From Zygnema cylindricum (taxonomy: Eukaryota > Streptophyta > Zygnematophyceae > Zygnematales > Zygnemataceae): a stretch of 64,000 nt of DNA. The translations under genes and the position numbers were made by a program. The first letter of the stretch is position 1, and every line of letters starts with the position of its first letter. This document shows positions 9,864 through 21,219 of the stretch, in pieces. The stretch spans positions 79,770 through 143,769 of the forward strand of contig JBBHKE010001201.1 in assembly GCA_037447655.1 (NCBI GenBank), given 5' to 3'. The notes under the pieces were generated by a model. The model was given only the letters and a program-made list of their open reading frames with translations, was not told the origin of the DNA and did no database searches.

Positions 9864-11680
9864 AAAGAGGGGTAGAGGGAGAGAAAATTTTAGATAGTAA
9901 GAGCTAAAATTTGTAGATGTGGGGGTAGAGGGCGAGAAAAAATTAGATAGAAATATATTATGCCTGTAGATAGGGGGGGGTAGAGGGAGAAAAAAATTTA
10001 GTGTATAAAGAGATAAAGAGTGGTAAAAAGGGATAGAAGGGGATAGCGAAATTAGTGTAGAAGGAGATAATAAGTTTTTTCTAAGAGATTAAAAGTTAGA
10101 GATTATTAAAGAGTATTAGAGATTTTTGTAAGTTTTTAAAAATTGGGATAAGTTTTTAAGATAGAGATAAGTTTTTAGAGGTTAGCTTAAAATTTTGAGA
10201 TTGAGATGAGTTTTAGAGAGAGGGGTAATTAGTGAAGAGTGTGACAAAATGAAGAGGATTTTTGCTTTAAAAAATTGTTTTGGTAATTACATTATTGAAG
10301 TTTTACCCTCGTATTGAGGTTAAGTTTTACAATTTGAACAGTTTTTTTGGGTACCATAAAACTGTTTTATTCACCCTCAACATCACGGCAAATTTCTTCA
10401 ATGTGATTTGCCTTACGAGTTTTTACATCAGTTAAAATCACCAGTTTTAATCAGCTTTACATCAGTTTTAACAGTTTAGTTTCAGTTTAAACGTGGTCTC
10501 AAATTCAGAGTTTAAACGCTGAGAAAATTCTTAACTGTTCGTGATCTCCGCACATTTACCGAGTTTACGAGAAAGTACAGAAGTACATGTACTTCTAAAA
10601 CACGGAAAGTGTTGAGCGGAATGCATGAAGTACATGTACTTTTTGACATTTTTTGATTCAGAAATTTTGGGCCAATATTTAGGTTTCTTTAGTAAAATAT
10701 AACTCAAAAATTTTGTTGAGATTCAAGTGAAATAAAAAACATTACAGAAATCCAAAGCAAATGTCAAATAATATTAAAAAAAAAAATACTTCGCCATCAC
10801 TAAGAAATTTATCCCTGCGCGGAAAAAACTTCAAACCATAATATCTTTCTCCCTCTCCCCTCACGCCTCTCCCCACTCCTCTCTCCCTCTCTCCCTTTCC
10901 CTTTCTTCTCCTCTCTCTCCTCTCCCATTTCATCATCCTTTACTTCCTCTACCTTTCCAAGTTCCAAAAGAACTCGGGATACCTCAAAAAAATAAAAATT
11001 CCATATGGGTTTTAACTAAAAAGTTTAAAGACGGGCTTTATTAAGAAAGTGCTACGGTAAACTGAAAAACGGTTAAACTGTACAAACATTGTTTCGACAC
11101 GCAACACATATAAGTCACATTATATTATAAGTGAGTCTCATATTGTTATATTATCGAGTGACATTGTCTCGATAAGCTTTCAATAATCAGTTATTTACAT
11201 GTTTTCGGTTTTGTGGCATCCAATACCATACAATTAATTTTAAAATGCAGAATGGAAACATTATATGGCCATTCTATATACATTCAAGACCTGAAAAGAC
11301 TCCTACAGTATGGATACAATAAGGGGAAACCAGATTTAGCATTTCCACGCACTTTTGCACTTTTTAAAATTTCTATAACGGGGGATGATAAAAGCTATTA
11401 TACTCATTAAACAAGCAAAATAGGTTTAATCGGTCTTTTCCTCAAAAAAAAGATGAAAGTCAAGTTAGTGGTAGAAATGCACATCAGCAGTATCAGATTT
11501 GAAGACCTTCATGAAGCGGCAGTTTTTATCGGATTTTCCTCTACAAGTATTTGTAGTAAAGCTAAAAGGACTTTAAACGAAAAGCTAATCAGAGATCTCA
11601 ATTAGTAAATTGAATGGACAGGATTGGACGCAAAAACCAGAATTAATTTTCTCCATAAGAACCGTTTTAACTAAGAACTG
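9864..11680. other. Gene-poor interval after the phosphatase gene
   Basis: Starts with GGTAGAGGGAGA-rich repeats (about 9868-10000) and holds a pyrimidine-rich patch at 10845-10930. Two GTACATGTAC palindromes lie at 10579-10596 and 10628-10641. A 65-codon plus-strand frame at 11213-11410 has no recognisable content. Confidence 0.4.
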
Positions 11681-11894
11681 AACACTCCGTGTATCGCTAT
11701 TAGTGTTAATGTTTTTTTTGCCGCTTGAAACATCTTCTCTCTGTACACACTTGTCGGATTATGGATCTGACGGTTGCGATTGAAAGCCAAGATTCTCACT
11801 TACCCATCGTCGGTCTCCATATGAAAATCGGACAAGATTGTACGAAGAAAATATGTTTTAAGTGACAAAAAAAAAATAGCACTAATAGTGGTAC
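11681..11894 (+). mobile_element. Fold-back MITE, CACTCCGTGTATCGCTATTAG type
   Basis: Starts CACTCCGTGTATCGCTATTA and ends ATAGCACTAATAGTGGTA. The inner arms (AAACATCTTCTCTCTGTACAC and its near-complement ending in GAAAATATGTTTT) pair as in the 5118-5330 element. The ends are degraded and only one border reads as TA. Confidence 0.6.
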
Positions 11895-12584
11895 ACTATT
11901 TCTGTTCTACAGAAGGGAAACGCAGCATCTACCACAAATTTCTCTGATCAATTGTTTTCTGTAACAGCTCCTCTATTTTATTTTCTCTTCAACTCGAAAG
12001 CGTTTGCAGCGTTTATAAACGCTTTTTTTGCAGCGATTGTTAAGCTTGCTAAATGTGTAGCGTTGAAACCTTTGCAAACGTGTTTTGGTGTTTGCAAAAA
12101 ACATGCAAAGTCAACAACAATCAGAAACAATTTGACGAAATTTGGAGCTTTTTCACATGCATTTTCTGGATTTGAAAGCGTGTTTTTGTGTTTTTCGCAT
12201 CTCCAAACGTGTTTTTACATATACGGTATTTTCCTTTCTCGCAACACTCAAACGTAAATAGTGTTACTGCATTCTTACCATTTGTAAACTCTTTCGCATA
12301 ATTGTTTGCGACCTTTCGAGCTTATTTGTAAAATTGTTGTCTCGCGTCCTACAAATACTGCTCTAAGGAGTTTTCTACCAATACTGTTGTGACATCAACA
12401 CACCATATTTGGTTCCTGAAGATCTTTTTCATTTGTTTCTAGTGTTCTGTTTTGGAGTGAGCTTTTTGTGAATCCGAATGTTTTCAACAATTCGACGAGA
12501 GACCTTAAATTTCGAACTAACCGTATTTTTTTTGTTTGTGTCATAAGTCTTCGGCAAAGCAATCCCGTGAATTAAAGAAAGGAT
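11895..12584. other. No gene seen
   Basis: One 101-codon plus-strand frame (11952-12257) has biased Phe/Ala/Ser composition, no family match I recognise and no splice context. Repeated GCGTTTGCA/CAAACGTG words lie near 12000-12200. Confidence 0.35.
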
Positions 12585-12602
12585 ATGGCAGCAAATTTCC
12601 GT

Positions 12603-12708
12603 ACATACAATACATACAATTCCCACAATACATACAATTCCCACAATACATACAATTCCCACAATACATACAATTCCCACAATACATACAATTCCCACAA
12701 TACATACA
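12603..12708 (+). repeat. 18-nt minisatellite ATACAATTCCCACAATAC
   Basis: Six nearly perfect 18-nt units in tandem. Because 18 is divisible by 3, long open frames run on both strands (Asn-Thr-Tyr or Cys-Gly-Asn repeats). I treat them as repeat artefacts. Confidence 0.9.
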
Positions 12709-13246
12709 AATTTGAGCCGTCAAATTTGATCAGTTGGTTGACAGGAGAAGAACCCGAGACATTGGAAATGAGAGAGAGAATGAAGAAAGGGCAAGGCGAA
12801 AGAGTATTCCCATAAAGGTTTCTAATTGAATTAAGAAAAAATAATAGGAGGCCGAAGGAAACTATACAATTGAAAAGGCCTATCAATAATTTAATGTGCA
12901 CACTGAAGTGCCTAATATCTAGAAACTAATTTAGATGCTACGGCAAGGGACAAACTAAGCCTTAAACCTTAACAAAAATTTCGGACAAAAGATCAATTAT
13001 AATCTTGACTATGCCGATCTTATTTAGACTATGGCAACCTTTTTTGGCCTATGAAAGGAAAAAGGTGGTGTGGTTTTAAGGGAGCACCGTCTAATGGAAA
13101 GAGAAACAACAGAAAGGGAATAACAACATATATAATGAAACATGTAAAAGAGACTTTGAAAAAAAGGGTGAGGACCTAGAAAAAGAGGGGAAGATTTTTA
13201 TGTGCACAGCATAGTAATTATGTACACAATTATCTAAAACCGAACA

Positions 13247-14393
13247 TCAACGCACAAAGAGGCGATTCAAAACATATCTAAAACTCTTGGCAGCCTTGAA
13301 TAAAATGTAATAACTTAATGCCAAAAACACAAATCCAATAATGAAGAACAAAATTTCTGAGTCGCCTGGAAAAAAATGGAAAACTTTGGACAGCCATGGA
13401 AGATCTTTAACTGAAACACAAGAAAAAAAGTAAATAGAGAGATTAGTTGATTGCTTCCAAGACCCAACATTTATGAGGTGGCGATACATTGACTATTAAA
13501 AGGAGAACATTTAAGGGAGGATTATATTCCTTATAAACACTTACCTGTGTTTAAAATCTCCAGGTTTAGGGAAATAATCGTTAAGTAACCTCCATAGCTG
13601 AGTAAAAACATCATCGCGGCTTCTCCTTCTTTCAAGTCGGGTGCAATGATGGCTCCGTTTCCGTCCAAGTCAGATTCACGGATATCAATAAGAGAATCAT
13701 TGTCTCCAGGAACAGGATTACCCTGAAAGAAGGAAAATATTGATACCCATCAATTAGTGAATAACCTTCTTTCCCCCCTCCCCCTCCCCCTCCCCTCCCT
13801 CTCCCCCTACCTCGCAGAATGTGTATGCAAAACATAAAGGATATCTGACAAAAACCGCAAACAACAAAAGTGCTAAGCGAAAATCAAAAAGTACCGAATA
13901 AACAAAACATTAAGAACCAAACATTGCTTAAGGAATTGACCAGCTGAATAAGAATGGAGAACATAAATGTATTTGGAAACTTCCTATTTCTCCATTGTAT
14001 AAGAAAATGCATTGGTAATGTGTCAATAATTCAGGAATAAAAACGTTTAATAATCTTACAGTTAATAATTTAAAATTAACTAAAGTTTTGCATAATCAAG
14101 GTTTTCGGACAGTCAATGATGGTTGAAGAAGAAAACGGAAGATCGTGGCAGTTATCAAAATTTTGCCAATTAGCAAGGCTTCTTTTAAAATAACTTCAAT
14201 ACAAAACGGATTTATATTTAATCTACCAAAATGTACAGCAATGTTATCATTTACCACCAGCGATGGGTTAAGATAATGGACACCGTCTAGAAAAAATTAA
14301 CAGGAAATTCTCCAGTAAAATTATCGGTACAAAAAAGATATGGAATACCTGCATGATTCAATAAAAATACAAAAGCGGAGCCTTCAACAAAAG
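13247..14393 (-). CDS. Multi-exon single-pass membrane protein, family unknown
   Basis: Two terminal exons are well supported. The exon at 13545-13722 reads GNPVPGDNDSLIDIRESDLD, then an acidic stretch and LLSYGGYLTIISLNLEIL, and ends in phase 1 at a GTAAGT donor. The exon at 13247-13410 follows a TTTCAG acceptor, restores the frame and encodes FFPGDSEILFFIIGFVFLAL with a basic tail (YVLNRLFVR) and a stop. The tail makes a hydrophobic segment with Lys/Arg after it, i.e. a probable single transmembrane helix near the C-terminus. Two small upstream segments with proper splice ends, 14349-14393 (FVEGSAFVFLLNHA) and 14227-14286 (DGVHYLNPSLVVNDNIAVHF), share phase and may be earlier exons. They do not join directly to 13722 in frame, so another exon would be needed between. 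I do not recognise the protein. Confidence 0.5.
13771..13812 (+). repeat. Short CCCCCT tract
   Basis: A 42-base C-rich pyrimidine run just upstream (in transcript sense) of the 13545-13722 exon. It reads as G/A-rich on the transcribed strand. Confidence 0.7.
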
Positions 14394-14657
14394 CTGTATA
14401 TACAAGGATGTATTTCTAGGTTTTTTGACAACAAGTTGATAAAAAAAAATGCCAGCAATCCTGATCGAGGATCAAAGTTTATTCCATGTTAAAAAAAAAA
14501 AAAAAAAAAAAAATGTGCAATTTTTAGAACCCATCTTAACTAAAGGGAGATAAGAGAAGGGACACCTCACCGCTTCTTCTTCTGTTGGGTCGACATGAAT
14601 ATTCATCCTCACTTGATTCTCCCGGGGAGTTCCGGGAGATCCTCCTCTCCCTCGTTC

Positions 14658-15748
14658 TCATTTTACCGACCGAGGAAGGGGAAAGGAATTTGTCCCTTCC
14701 TCTGTCTCAGTATTCCCAAATTCTCCTCCCACTCTTTCTCGTCTTACTGACCGAGGACGAGTAAGGGGAGAAGAAGTCGTCGTCCCTTCCCCTGTATTTG
14801 TCGTCACTTCCTCTGACTCAGTACTCCCACGTTCTCCTCCCACTCTTTTTCGTCTTACTGACCAGGGACAAGTAAGGGGAGAGGAATTTGTCGTCTCTTC
14901 CTCTGTCTCAGTATCCCAAAATTCTCTTCCTAGCGATTGAGTCGTCTCTTCCTCTATCTCAGTACCCCCAGGTACTCCGCTCTCACTCTCTCGTTCTGCC
15001 AACCGTAAATCTCTTCCAGGGTTCACAAGAGGGGAGTCTAACAAGCCATCGGCTTCCATGTTTGGCTGCTCCGTAATCTGTAAACTGGTCAGGCTCCCGA
15101 GATCTTTAAGAGCGGAAAGCAATTCCTGTAGATTCGGTCGACAATTCCAATCCAGTTCCACAGAGAGGAGCAGAAGGCCCACTACCTTCTGCATGGCCAT
15201 TGTGGACCTTGCAGGACTCGTAATGTCCAAGGATTTGCAGAAACTCAATACCAATTTACTAAAACAAGATGGATATTCATCCCAACGGCTTTCAATAATT
15301 GTAACTGACCTAGTACTCCCAGTGAGGTTTGAGCTGCTGCTATCCAATGCAGAATCATTGGTACCACTACTTTCCTCCATGGAAGAACCAGCGAGTGAGT
15401 TATTGATTATTTTTTTCTTTTCATGTTTTTGTAGTAGTTTGTGGACATCTTCAACACAATCCAGCCCTGTTAACATTTGTAGAATAATAATCCCAAGAGC
15501 ATAGATGTCGGAAGGAGGACCTCTACGAAGGGTGGATAAATAGGGGGGATCCATATAGCTAACTGTTCCACTAAAACAATGTGGATCGGTGTAGTTTAGC
15601 ATTCTGGCAAGACCCATATCACAAATTTTACTTCGATTGCGCTCATCGAGAAGCACATTCTTCGGTTTTAAGTCACCATGAATCACTTTATTACTGTGAA
15701 GGTATGACAGTGCTGAAGTCATTTCACAACAGATTCGCACTTTGTCCT
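14658..15748 (-). pseudogene. TKL-type protein kinase, N-lobe lost at copia junction
   Basis: The frame enters from the copia LTR end and continues as kinase from helix E: LSYLHSNKVIHGDLKPKN (catalytic loop with HGD in place of HRD), then KICDMGLARML (DMG in place of DFG), GTVSYMDPPYL (activation segment with DPPY for the APE region) and SDIYALGIIILQMLTG. The style resembles plant receptor-like or U-box kinases. A Ser-rich insertion follows, then the end of the C-lobe (NCRPNLQELLSAL). A Thr/Glu-rich tail of about 120 residues has tandem units of the type SPLTRPRSVRRERVGGE. The glycine loop, the VAIK lysine and helix C are absent; the reading frame meets the LTR at 15749. No N-terminal part is found beyond the far LTR, so this is probably a truncated, inactive remnant. 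Confidence 0.75.
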
Positions 15749-16396
15749 TGATAGAAATAAGAGTCAAATCGGAATGCGCTCACAATCACTCAAATATCTC
15801 AATGCGGAAGCGAAATTAAAATCAAAACAAACATTATAACACATTGAAATCTCATAGTCCAAGATAGAGGCAAATTCAACACTCAATAAAATAAACTCAT
15901 ATTATCTCAATCCTTAAACATTACACTTCTCTTAACTCATTCTTACTTAATTGACTCTTAACTTGATTCCTAATTGTTATACAATCTAACTCACACGATG
16001 GCTTTATAACTTAGCCGTAGAAACAATCTAGAACACTAACTCTAGAAGTATCTAAATGTACTTAGACGTAAATGTGGTACAAAACAAAATGAAACTACTA
16101 GAAACAAAACTGACAAAGTCCTGTACGAATAATTTAACTTACGCGAAACGAAACTACTAGATGTACGTCGCGCGAAACGAAACTTCTCGACGTAAGGTAG
16201 TAGAACTCAAACGAAACAAAATAAATCAAATCATATCTAATCGTGTACACGTGAAAAGTACACGCACGAAATGTTACATCAAACTATACGAAATAAAACC
16301 CAAAGTACGCAAACCGACGCACGGTCAAATCTATATCCACACTAACTACGAACCAACGTAACTTAAACGTAGATTCAAAAATTGTACGTCCTAACA
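15749..16396 (-). repeat. Copia 3' LTR (left on plus strand)
   Basis: A 648-base repeat running TGATAGAAATAAGAG...CCTAACA on the plus strand. The first ~270 bases are almost identical to the other LTR. The rest (the U3 side) differs at many positions and lacks about 30 bases present there. Confidence 0.9.
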
Positions 16397-16397
16397 A

Positions 16398-16409
16398 TCC
16401 CCCTCTCAA
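16398..16409 (-). other. Copia polypurine tract
   Basis: On the minus strand TTGAGAGGGGGA lies directly 5' of the LTR's TGTTAGG start, the expected plus-strand priming site. Confidence 0.75.
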
Positions 16410-16439
16410 TGTTGAATCTACACAAAATCTTAACCAAAC

Positions 16440-18034
16440 TCAAAATAATCCTAACTTAGGCCTTCCTCTCACAAAGACATCATACATAGCAGCTTTAGTT
16501 AACATGTCCGCTGCTTCTTCACCCGTTGGTACAAAAACAAACTCAATCTCACCAGCATTTACTAAATCTCTCACAAAATGCCACTGAATCCTAATGTGCT
16601 TAGGTCTCTTATGAAACACTGGATTCTTAGCCAATGCAATACTAGACATACTGTCTGAAAACAATTTCATACACTTAATAATAATTCCCAACTCACTTAA
16701 CATTTCTCTTAACCAAATTGAAGCTTTGGCAGCATGGCAAGCCGCCATATATTCGGCCTCCGTCGAACTCAATGCCACCGTAGGTTGAAGTCTCGAACTC
16801 CATGAAATCGCTCCTCCACATAATACGAAAGCGTAACCAGATGTTGACTTTCCAGTGTCAAAGTCTCCACCCCAATCGGAATCGCAATATCCAAAACAAT
16901 CTAACTTTGAATCCGCTTTATAAACTAAACCATAACTTAAGGTTCCAACCAAATATCTAAAAAATCTTTTAACACTCTCCCAATGACACTTCTTAGGTGC
17001 TTGACAATACTTACTCACAATACTAACAGCAGCTGAAATATCTGGTCTAGTTCCAACACTAAGATACATCAAACAACCAACTGCTTCTCTATAAGGTACA
17101 TCAATTGTTGGCTCACTTTCTGCTTTACTCAACTGAACTCTAGGATCCAAAGGTGTACTTAAAGGCTTAGCATTCAACATAGAGAACTTAGCTAAGACTT
17201 CCTTACAATATTGTTCCTGACTAAGTTTCAAAGAACCAAATTCATCTCTTATCACCTCAATACCAAGAATATACTTAGCTTCACCTAAATCTGTAACTTT
17301 GAAGAATTTACTAAGAAAGCATTTCAATTCCTGAATCCTCTCAAGACTATCTGAAATCATAATAAAATCATCAACATACACACTGAAAATAATTTGATCA
17401 ACTCCTTCTCCTTTCACATAAACACCTAAATCCGAAAATGTACGAACAAAACCAAAATCCAAAAGTACCTTGTGAAGACGAGTATACCAAGTCCTTGGTG
17501 CTTGCTTAAGTCCATAGAGAGACTTGTTCAACTTCCACACATGTCCTGGTTTGCCCGAAACTCCTTCTGGAATCTTCATATAAACTTCTTCTTCCAATTC
17601 TCCATTAAGAAAGGCGGTTTCCACATCCATTTGGTGGATATGCTTTCTCTTAGCAGCAGCAATCGCAATAATCATCCTTAAACTATCAAACTTAACCACA
17701 GGTGCATATGTTTCTGTATAATCTATACCCTCTTTCTGTTGAAAACCTTTACCAACTAATCTTGCTTTATATTTAATAGTTGAAAACCTTTACCAACTAA
17801 TCTTGCTTTATATTTAATAATTTCACCTGATGCACCCGTCTTAGTCTTAAATACCCATTTACAATCAATAGCTTTCTTTCCCTCTGGTAAAACTACTTCT
17901 TCAAATGTTCCATTATCAATAATAGACTTAAGTTCTTTCTCAATAGCTGGTTTCCACTTTTCATTCCAATCACTTGATGCTACAGCTTCTGAATAGGACT
18001 TAGGATCCCCATTTAGAGGCTCACTCAGTAATTG
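16440..18034 (-). pseudogene. Copia reverse transcriptase and RNase H, frameshifted
   Basis: The main open part (16440-17699) begins inside the RT fingers. It includes DVETAFLNGELEEEVYMKIP, SLYGLKQAPRTW, the active-site YVDDF motif and the RNase H segments SDWGGDFDTGKSTSGY and ALSSTEAEYMA. The upstream RT part (KWVFKTKTGASGEII) is in another frame because of the 41-base duplication at 17739. Reverse transcription and RNA removal would normally occur in the virus-like particle; this copy is broken. Confidence 0.9.
17739..17820. repeat. 41-base tandem duplication inside RT
   Basis: TTGAAAACCTTTACCAACTA... occurs twice head to tail with a 41-base period (17739 and 17780). Since 41 is not a multiple of 3, it shifts the RT frame. 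The copies are identical or nearly so, which points to a recent replication-slippage event. Confidence 0.9.
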
Positions 18035-19351
18035 CTATAAAAGGAACTCATTTAACCTAGCATCTGAAATAAAATTAACCGACTTATCCTTAGCATTCAT
18101 ATGAAGAGTAAATCTCTCAGGAGCCTTTCCTTTATTTGCTCGATTACTTCTCCTAACAACAACTTCTTCTTCAACAACATCATCTCTCTCTTCCTTCTCA
18201 CTTACAGAAGGCAAACTACATTCACTTCTTTGTCTGCTAAGGGATCTTTCACTAGACTTAGAACTTTGACTTCCATTCTCACTTTTCAATCTTTCAGAAT
18301 CTGATTGGAAGGATTCAGATCTCTTACCAACCTTAATTGATTTCCTTTTCTTCAATGGAATTTCTTCTTCCTCCTCTTCGTCACTCTCGTCATTAATTTT
18401 GAACTCCTCCAAATTGCTCTCTTCCTCAAAATCCAAACTTTCTTCCTTATCCTTTGTAAACTCCATTGCTTTCGCCAAGTCTTCGTAAAACTCCACATTT
18501 CTCGATTCGACAATCGTTCGAGTAGTGGGATTGAAAATCCTGCATTGACTTGAATTTTGACTATATCCAACAAAGATCCCCGTCCATGATCTGGGACTGA
18601 ATTTTCCCGCTCGATATCTTTTCTCGATGTAGATAGTGGCTTGACATCCCCAAATCCTCAAATGTCGAACAGATGGAATCCTACCACTCCACAATTCTTC
18701 AGGCGTCTTATCTCCAGAAACCGAAGTTAGTCTTCTATTACAAATGTAATTTGCTGTAAGAACAGCTTCTCCCCAAAACCTCACACTATGTTTAGTGCTA
18801 TGTAACATAGCTCTAACCATCTCTTGAAGTAACCTGTTTTTCCTCTCAGCAACTCCATTAGACTCTGGTGAGTACGCAGCCGTAAATTGCTGCTTAATCC
18901 CTTTTTTCTGACAAAAGCTTTTAAAAGCAACAAACTCTCCTCCATTATCTGATCTAACTGCTTTTAACTTTCTATCAGTTTCTCTCTCAGCCATTACAAC
19001 GAATTCCCGAAACTTAAATAACGCTTCAGACTTATTTTTCAACAAATATACCCAACTCTTCCGACTATAATCATCCACAATTACAAAGATATACTTATGT
19101 CCTCCCATACTTAATGGTTTCACATCTCCACATAAGTCTACATGAACTAGCTCAAGGGGAGCACTAGCTCGGTACTTCACATCTTTGATAGGATGAGGTT
19201 TTCTAATCTGTTTTCCTTTGCTACAACCATTACAACCTTGAACTTTCTCTCCAGACACACACTCTAATCCTCTTACTGCTCCACTTTTCATCATATTCTT
19301 TATATTAGACTTTGAAGTATGACAAAGCGTATGATGCCATAAACTTAGATC
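18035..19351 (-). pseudogene. Copia integrase region
   Basis: After the stop at 19352 the frame continues SLWHHTLCHTS (pre-integrase His residues) with CNGC downstream, making an HHCC zinc site. The catalytic core follows: LVHVDLCGD, RSDNGGEF and SPESNGVAERKNR supply the D, D and E. The C-terminal part is Ser/Glu/Lys-rich. The frame stops at a TAG (18035) just before the linker to RT. Integrase would insert the cDNA; the internal stops prevent a full Gag-Pol product. Confidence 0.9.
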
Positions 19352-20500
19352 TCATGTTTCAGAACTTACAGCATTGACTGAAATGACTGAACTCTGATCT
19401 TTCTGTGGTCTAATCCATTTTAACTTACTTTGCAAACTATCAGTTACATAACCTTCTCCAAATTGATTACCTTCTCTATCTTGGAAAACTATTCTCCCAT
19501 TTTCAAACGAGATTACTCTACCACCATTCTTTTGTATCTGAGGAACACTAACAAGGTTTACAACTCCATCAGGAAAATACAAAGTATTGTTCAAATTCAC
19601 TTTCCTTACGACAACTTGACCATTCATATTCTTGACGGGTAAATCTAATTTAACAGTTCCCACTGAATCTATCGGAACAACATGTCCACTAGCAACCGTA
19701 ATAGTCTTAGGAACTGTAAGTTTTCTCAAATCCGTAAACAAACTTAGATCACTACAAACATGATGAGTTGCACCAGAATCAACTATCCAATCTTTATAAT
19801 TTTGACTCCCACATGTAGAATTTGCAGAATTGACAGCAACATTTCCATCTTCTTTCATTATCATAGAAAAGTTTAGAGACTTATCGCCTTGATCGTCATT
19901 AAAATCTGAGTAGCGGGTTTGATGACCTTCTCCACGTGATTGTCCAAATCTTCCACGACCTCGTCCTCGTTGTCCACTTCGACCTCTTCCTCTATCCGAG
20001 TAGTAGGATGTTCCTCCTCCATTTTGTTGAAAACACTGAGCTCTAACATGTCCCCATTTCCGACAAATATTGCATTGCTTTTCCCTATCTGGACAGTTAG
20101 TAGCCATATGTCCTTCCTTATTACACTTATAACAAATAACATGACTTAGATCACCATCTCTATAACCTCTTCCAAATCCTGAATACTGAAAATTGTTTCT
20201 ACCCCCTCTTGATCTAAACCTTCCTCTACCTCCACGACCACGTAGAGAATATACCTCAGACGTGTCAGTGAGGTTTACATTACTATTTCCAAATCCTCTA
20301 CTCTCTTTCTCTTTACTTTTTTCTGCACCTTTTAGAAGGTTAATAGCAAAATCAAAAGTGGGTTTTTCTGTATACCTTATAACTTCTACTGTAACATCAA
20401 ACTTATATGGTAATCCATTCAGAAACACAAATACTTTTTCATCTTCAGGAGGAAACTTTCCTGCGCTATTCAACTGCTCTATCAAAACATTAAATCTTTT
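19352..20500 (-). pseudogene. Copia gag C-terminus, zinc knuckles and protease
   Basis: This frame is in phase with the gag N-terminus but separated from it by TAA at 20501. It has two CCHC knuckles in series (CYKCNKEGHMATNC and CNICRKWGHVRAQC) linked to Arg/Gly-rich stretches, then the aspartic protease start DWIVDSGATHHVC. Two knuckles rather than one is less usual for copia gag. The frame ends at TGA 19352, in phase with the integrase region. Confidence 0.9.
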
Positions 20501-21160
20501 TTAAGCATCATCAATCGACTCATTACTCTTCATCCTAAACTGAATAAAGTCCTGAAACACATAATTTGACTTAGTTGCAAATCCTTTCTCATACAAATTT
20601 TGAAGATGAGTCCAACAAGCATGAGCGGTATCATGAGTTAACATATGTTCATGAACCGAGCTACTGCTACTCTGAAGTAATGCAGTCATAGCTGCCATAT
20701 CTTTAGTATCCCACTTTTTCCTTCCTTTTGCATCTAATGGTCTTTTCTCTTCTCCTGTAAGTATTTTCCACAATTTCTTTGGAGTAAAGGTTCCTTGAAT
20801 ATATCTCTTCCATACAGGATAATTATTTCCATTTAACATAATAGTCTTAGAAGACACCTTATAATCTGACTCTTCATCTGAACTTGACTCATCATCATCA
20901 TCATAAAAAGGTACTTGCAATTTGCCCTTTTTGACTTTCTTCTTAGAACTCTCATCATCTGAATTGCCACCAAAGGTTGGAGTTTTACCAAATGATTGTC
21001 CTTCTCTTTTTGCCTTTAGAAATTCGTAAAGTTCCTCCATAGTCGCTGGATCAAATTGAATTGTGAGACTCTCCTTCGCCATTGATAGCTTCTCCGATTC
21101 TCCAACTCCAAAACTGACTTCGGTGTCTTCTTTCTTTGCCGAGTATTGCTCCACCATCAC
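20501..21160 (-). pseudogene. Copia gag N-terminal part
   Basis: A 219-codon frame starting MMVEQYSAKKEDTEVSF, with a Lys/Asp/Ser-rich stretch followed by NGNNYPVWKRYIQGTF and DTAHACWTHLQNLYEKG, the conserved UBN2/DUF4219-like fold of plant copia gag. It ends at an in-frame TAA; the codons after it continue the gag sequence, so this is a nonsense mutation. Confidence 0.85.
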
Positions 21161-21203
21161 TTATAAACTCTAAATCAATTCTTAACTCAATTCTAAATAA
21201 ACA

Positions 21204-21218
21204 CTGCTCCGATACCAA
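21204..21218 (-). other. Copia primer-binding site (initiator tRNA-Met)
   Basis: On the minus strand TTGGTATCGGAGCAG follows the LTR end by one base. TGGTATC(A/G)GAGC is complementary to the 3' end of plant initiator tRNA-Met. Confidence 0.85.
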
Positions 21219-21219
21219 T

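Noticed and set aside
12541-12901. Cys-Gly-Asn and Asn-Thr-Tyr repeat proteins on both strands
   Set aside because: An 18-nt minisatellite keeps every frame open; no gene context.
15058-15504. Plus-strand 148-codon frame
   Set aside because: Shadow of the minus-strand kinase coding sequence.
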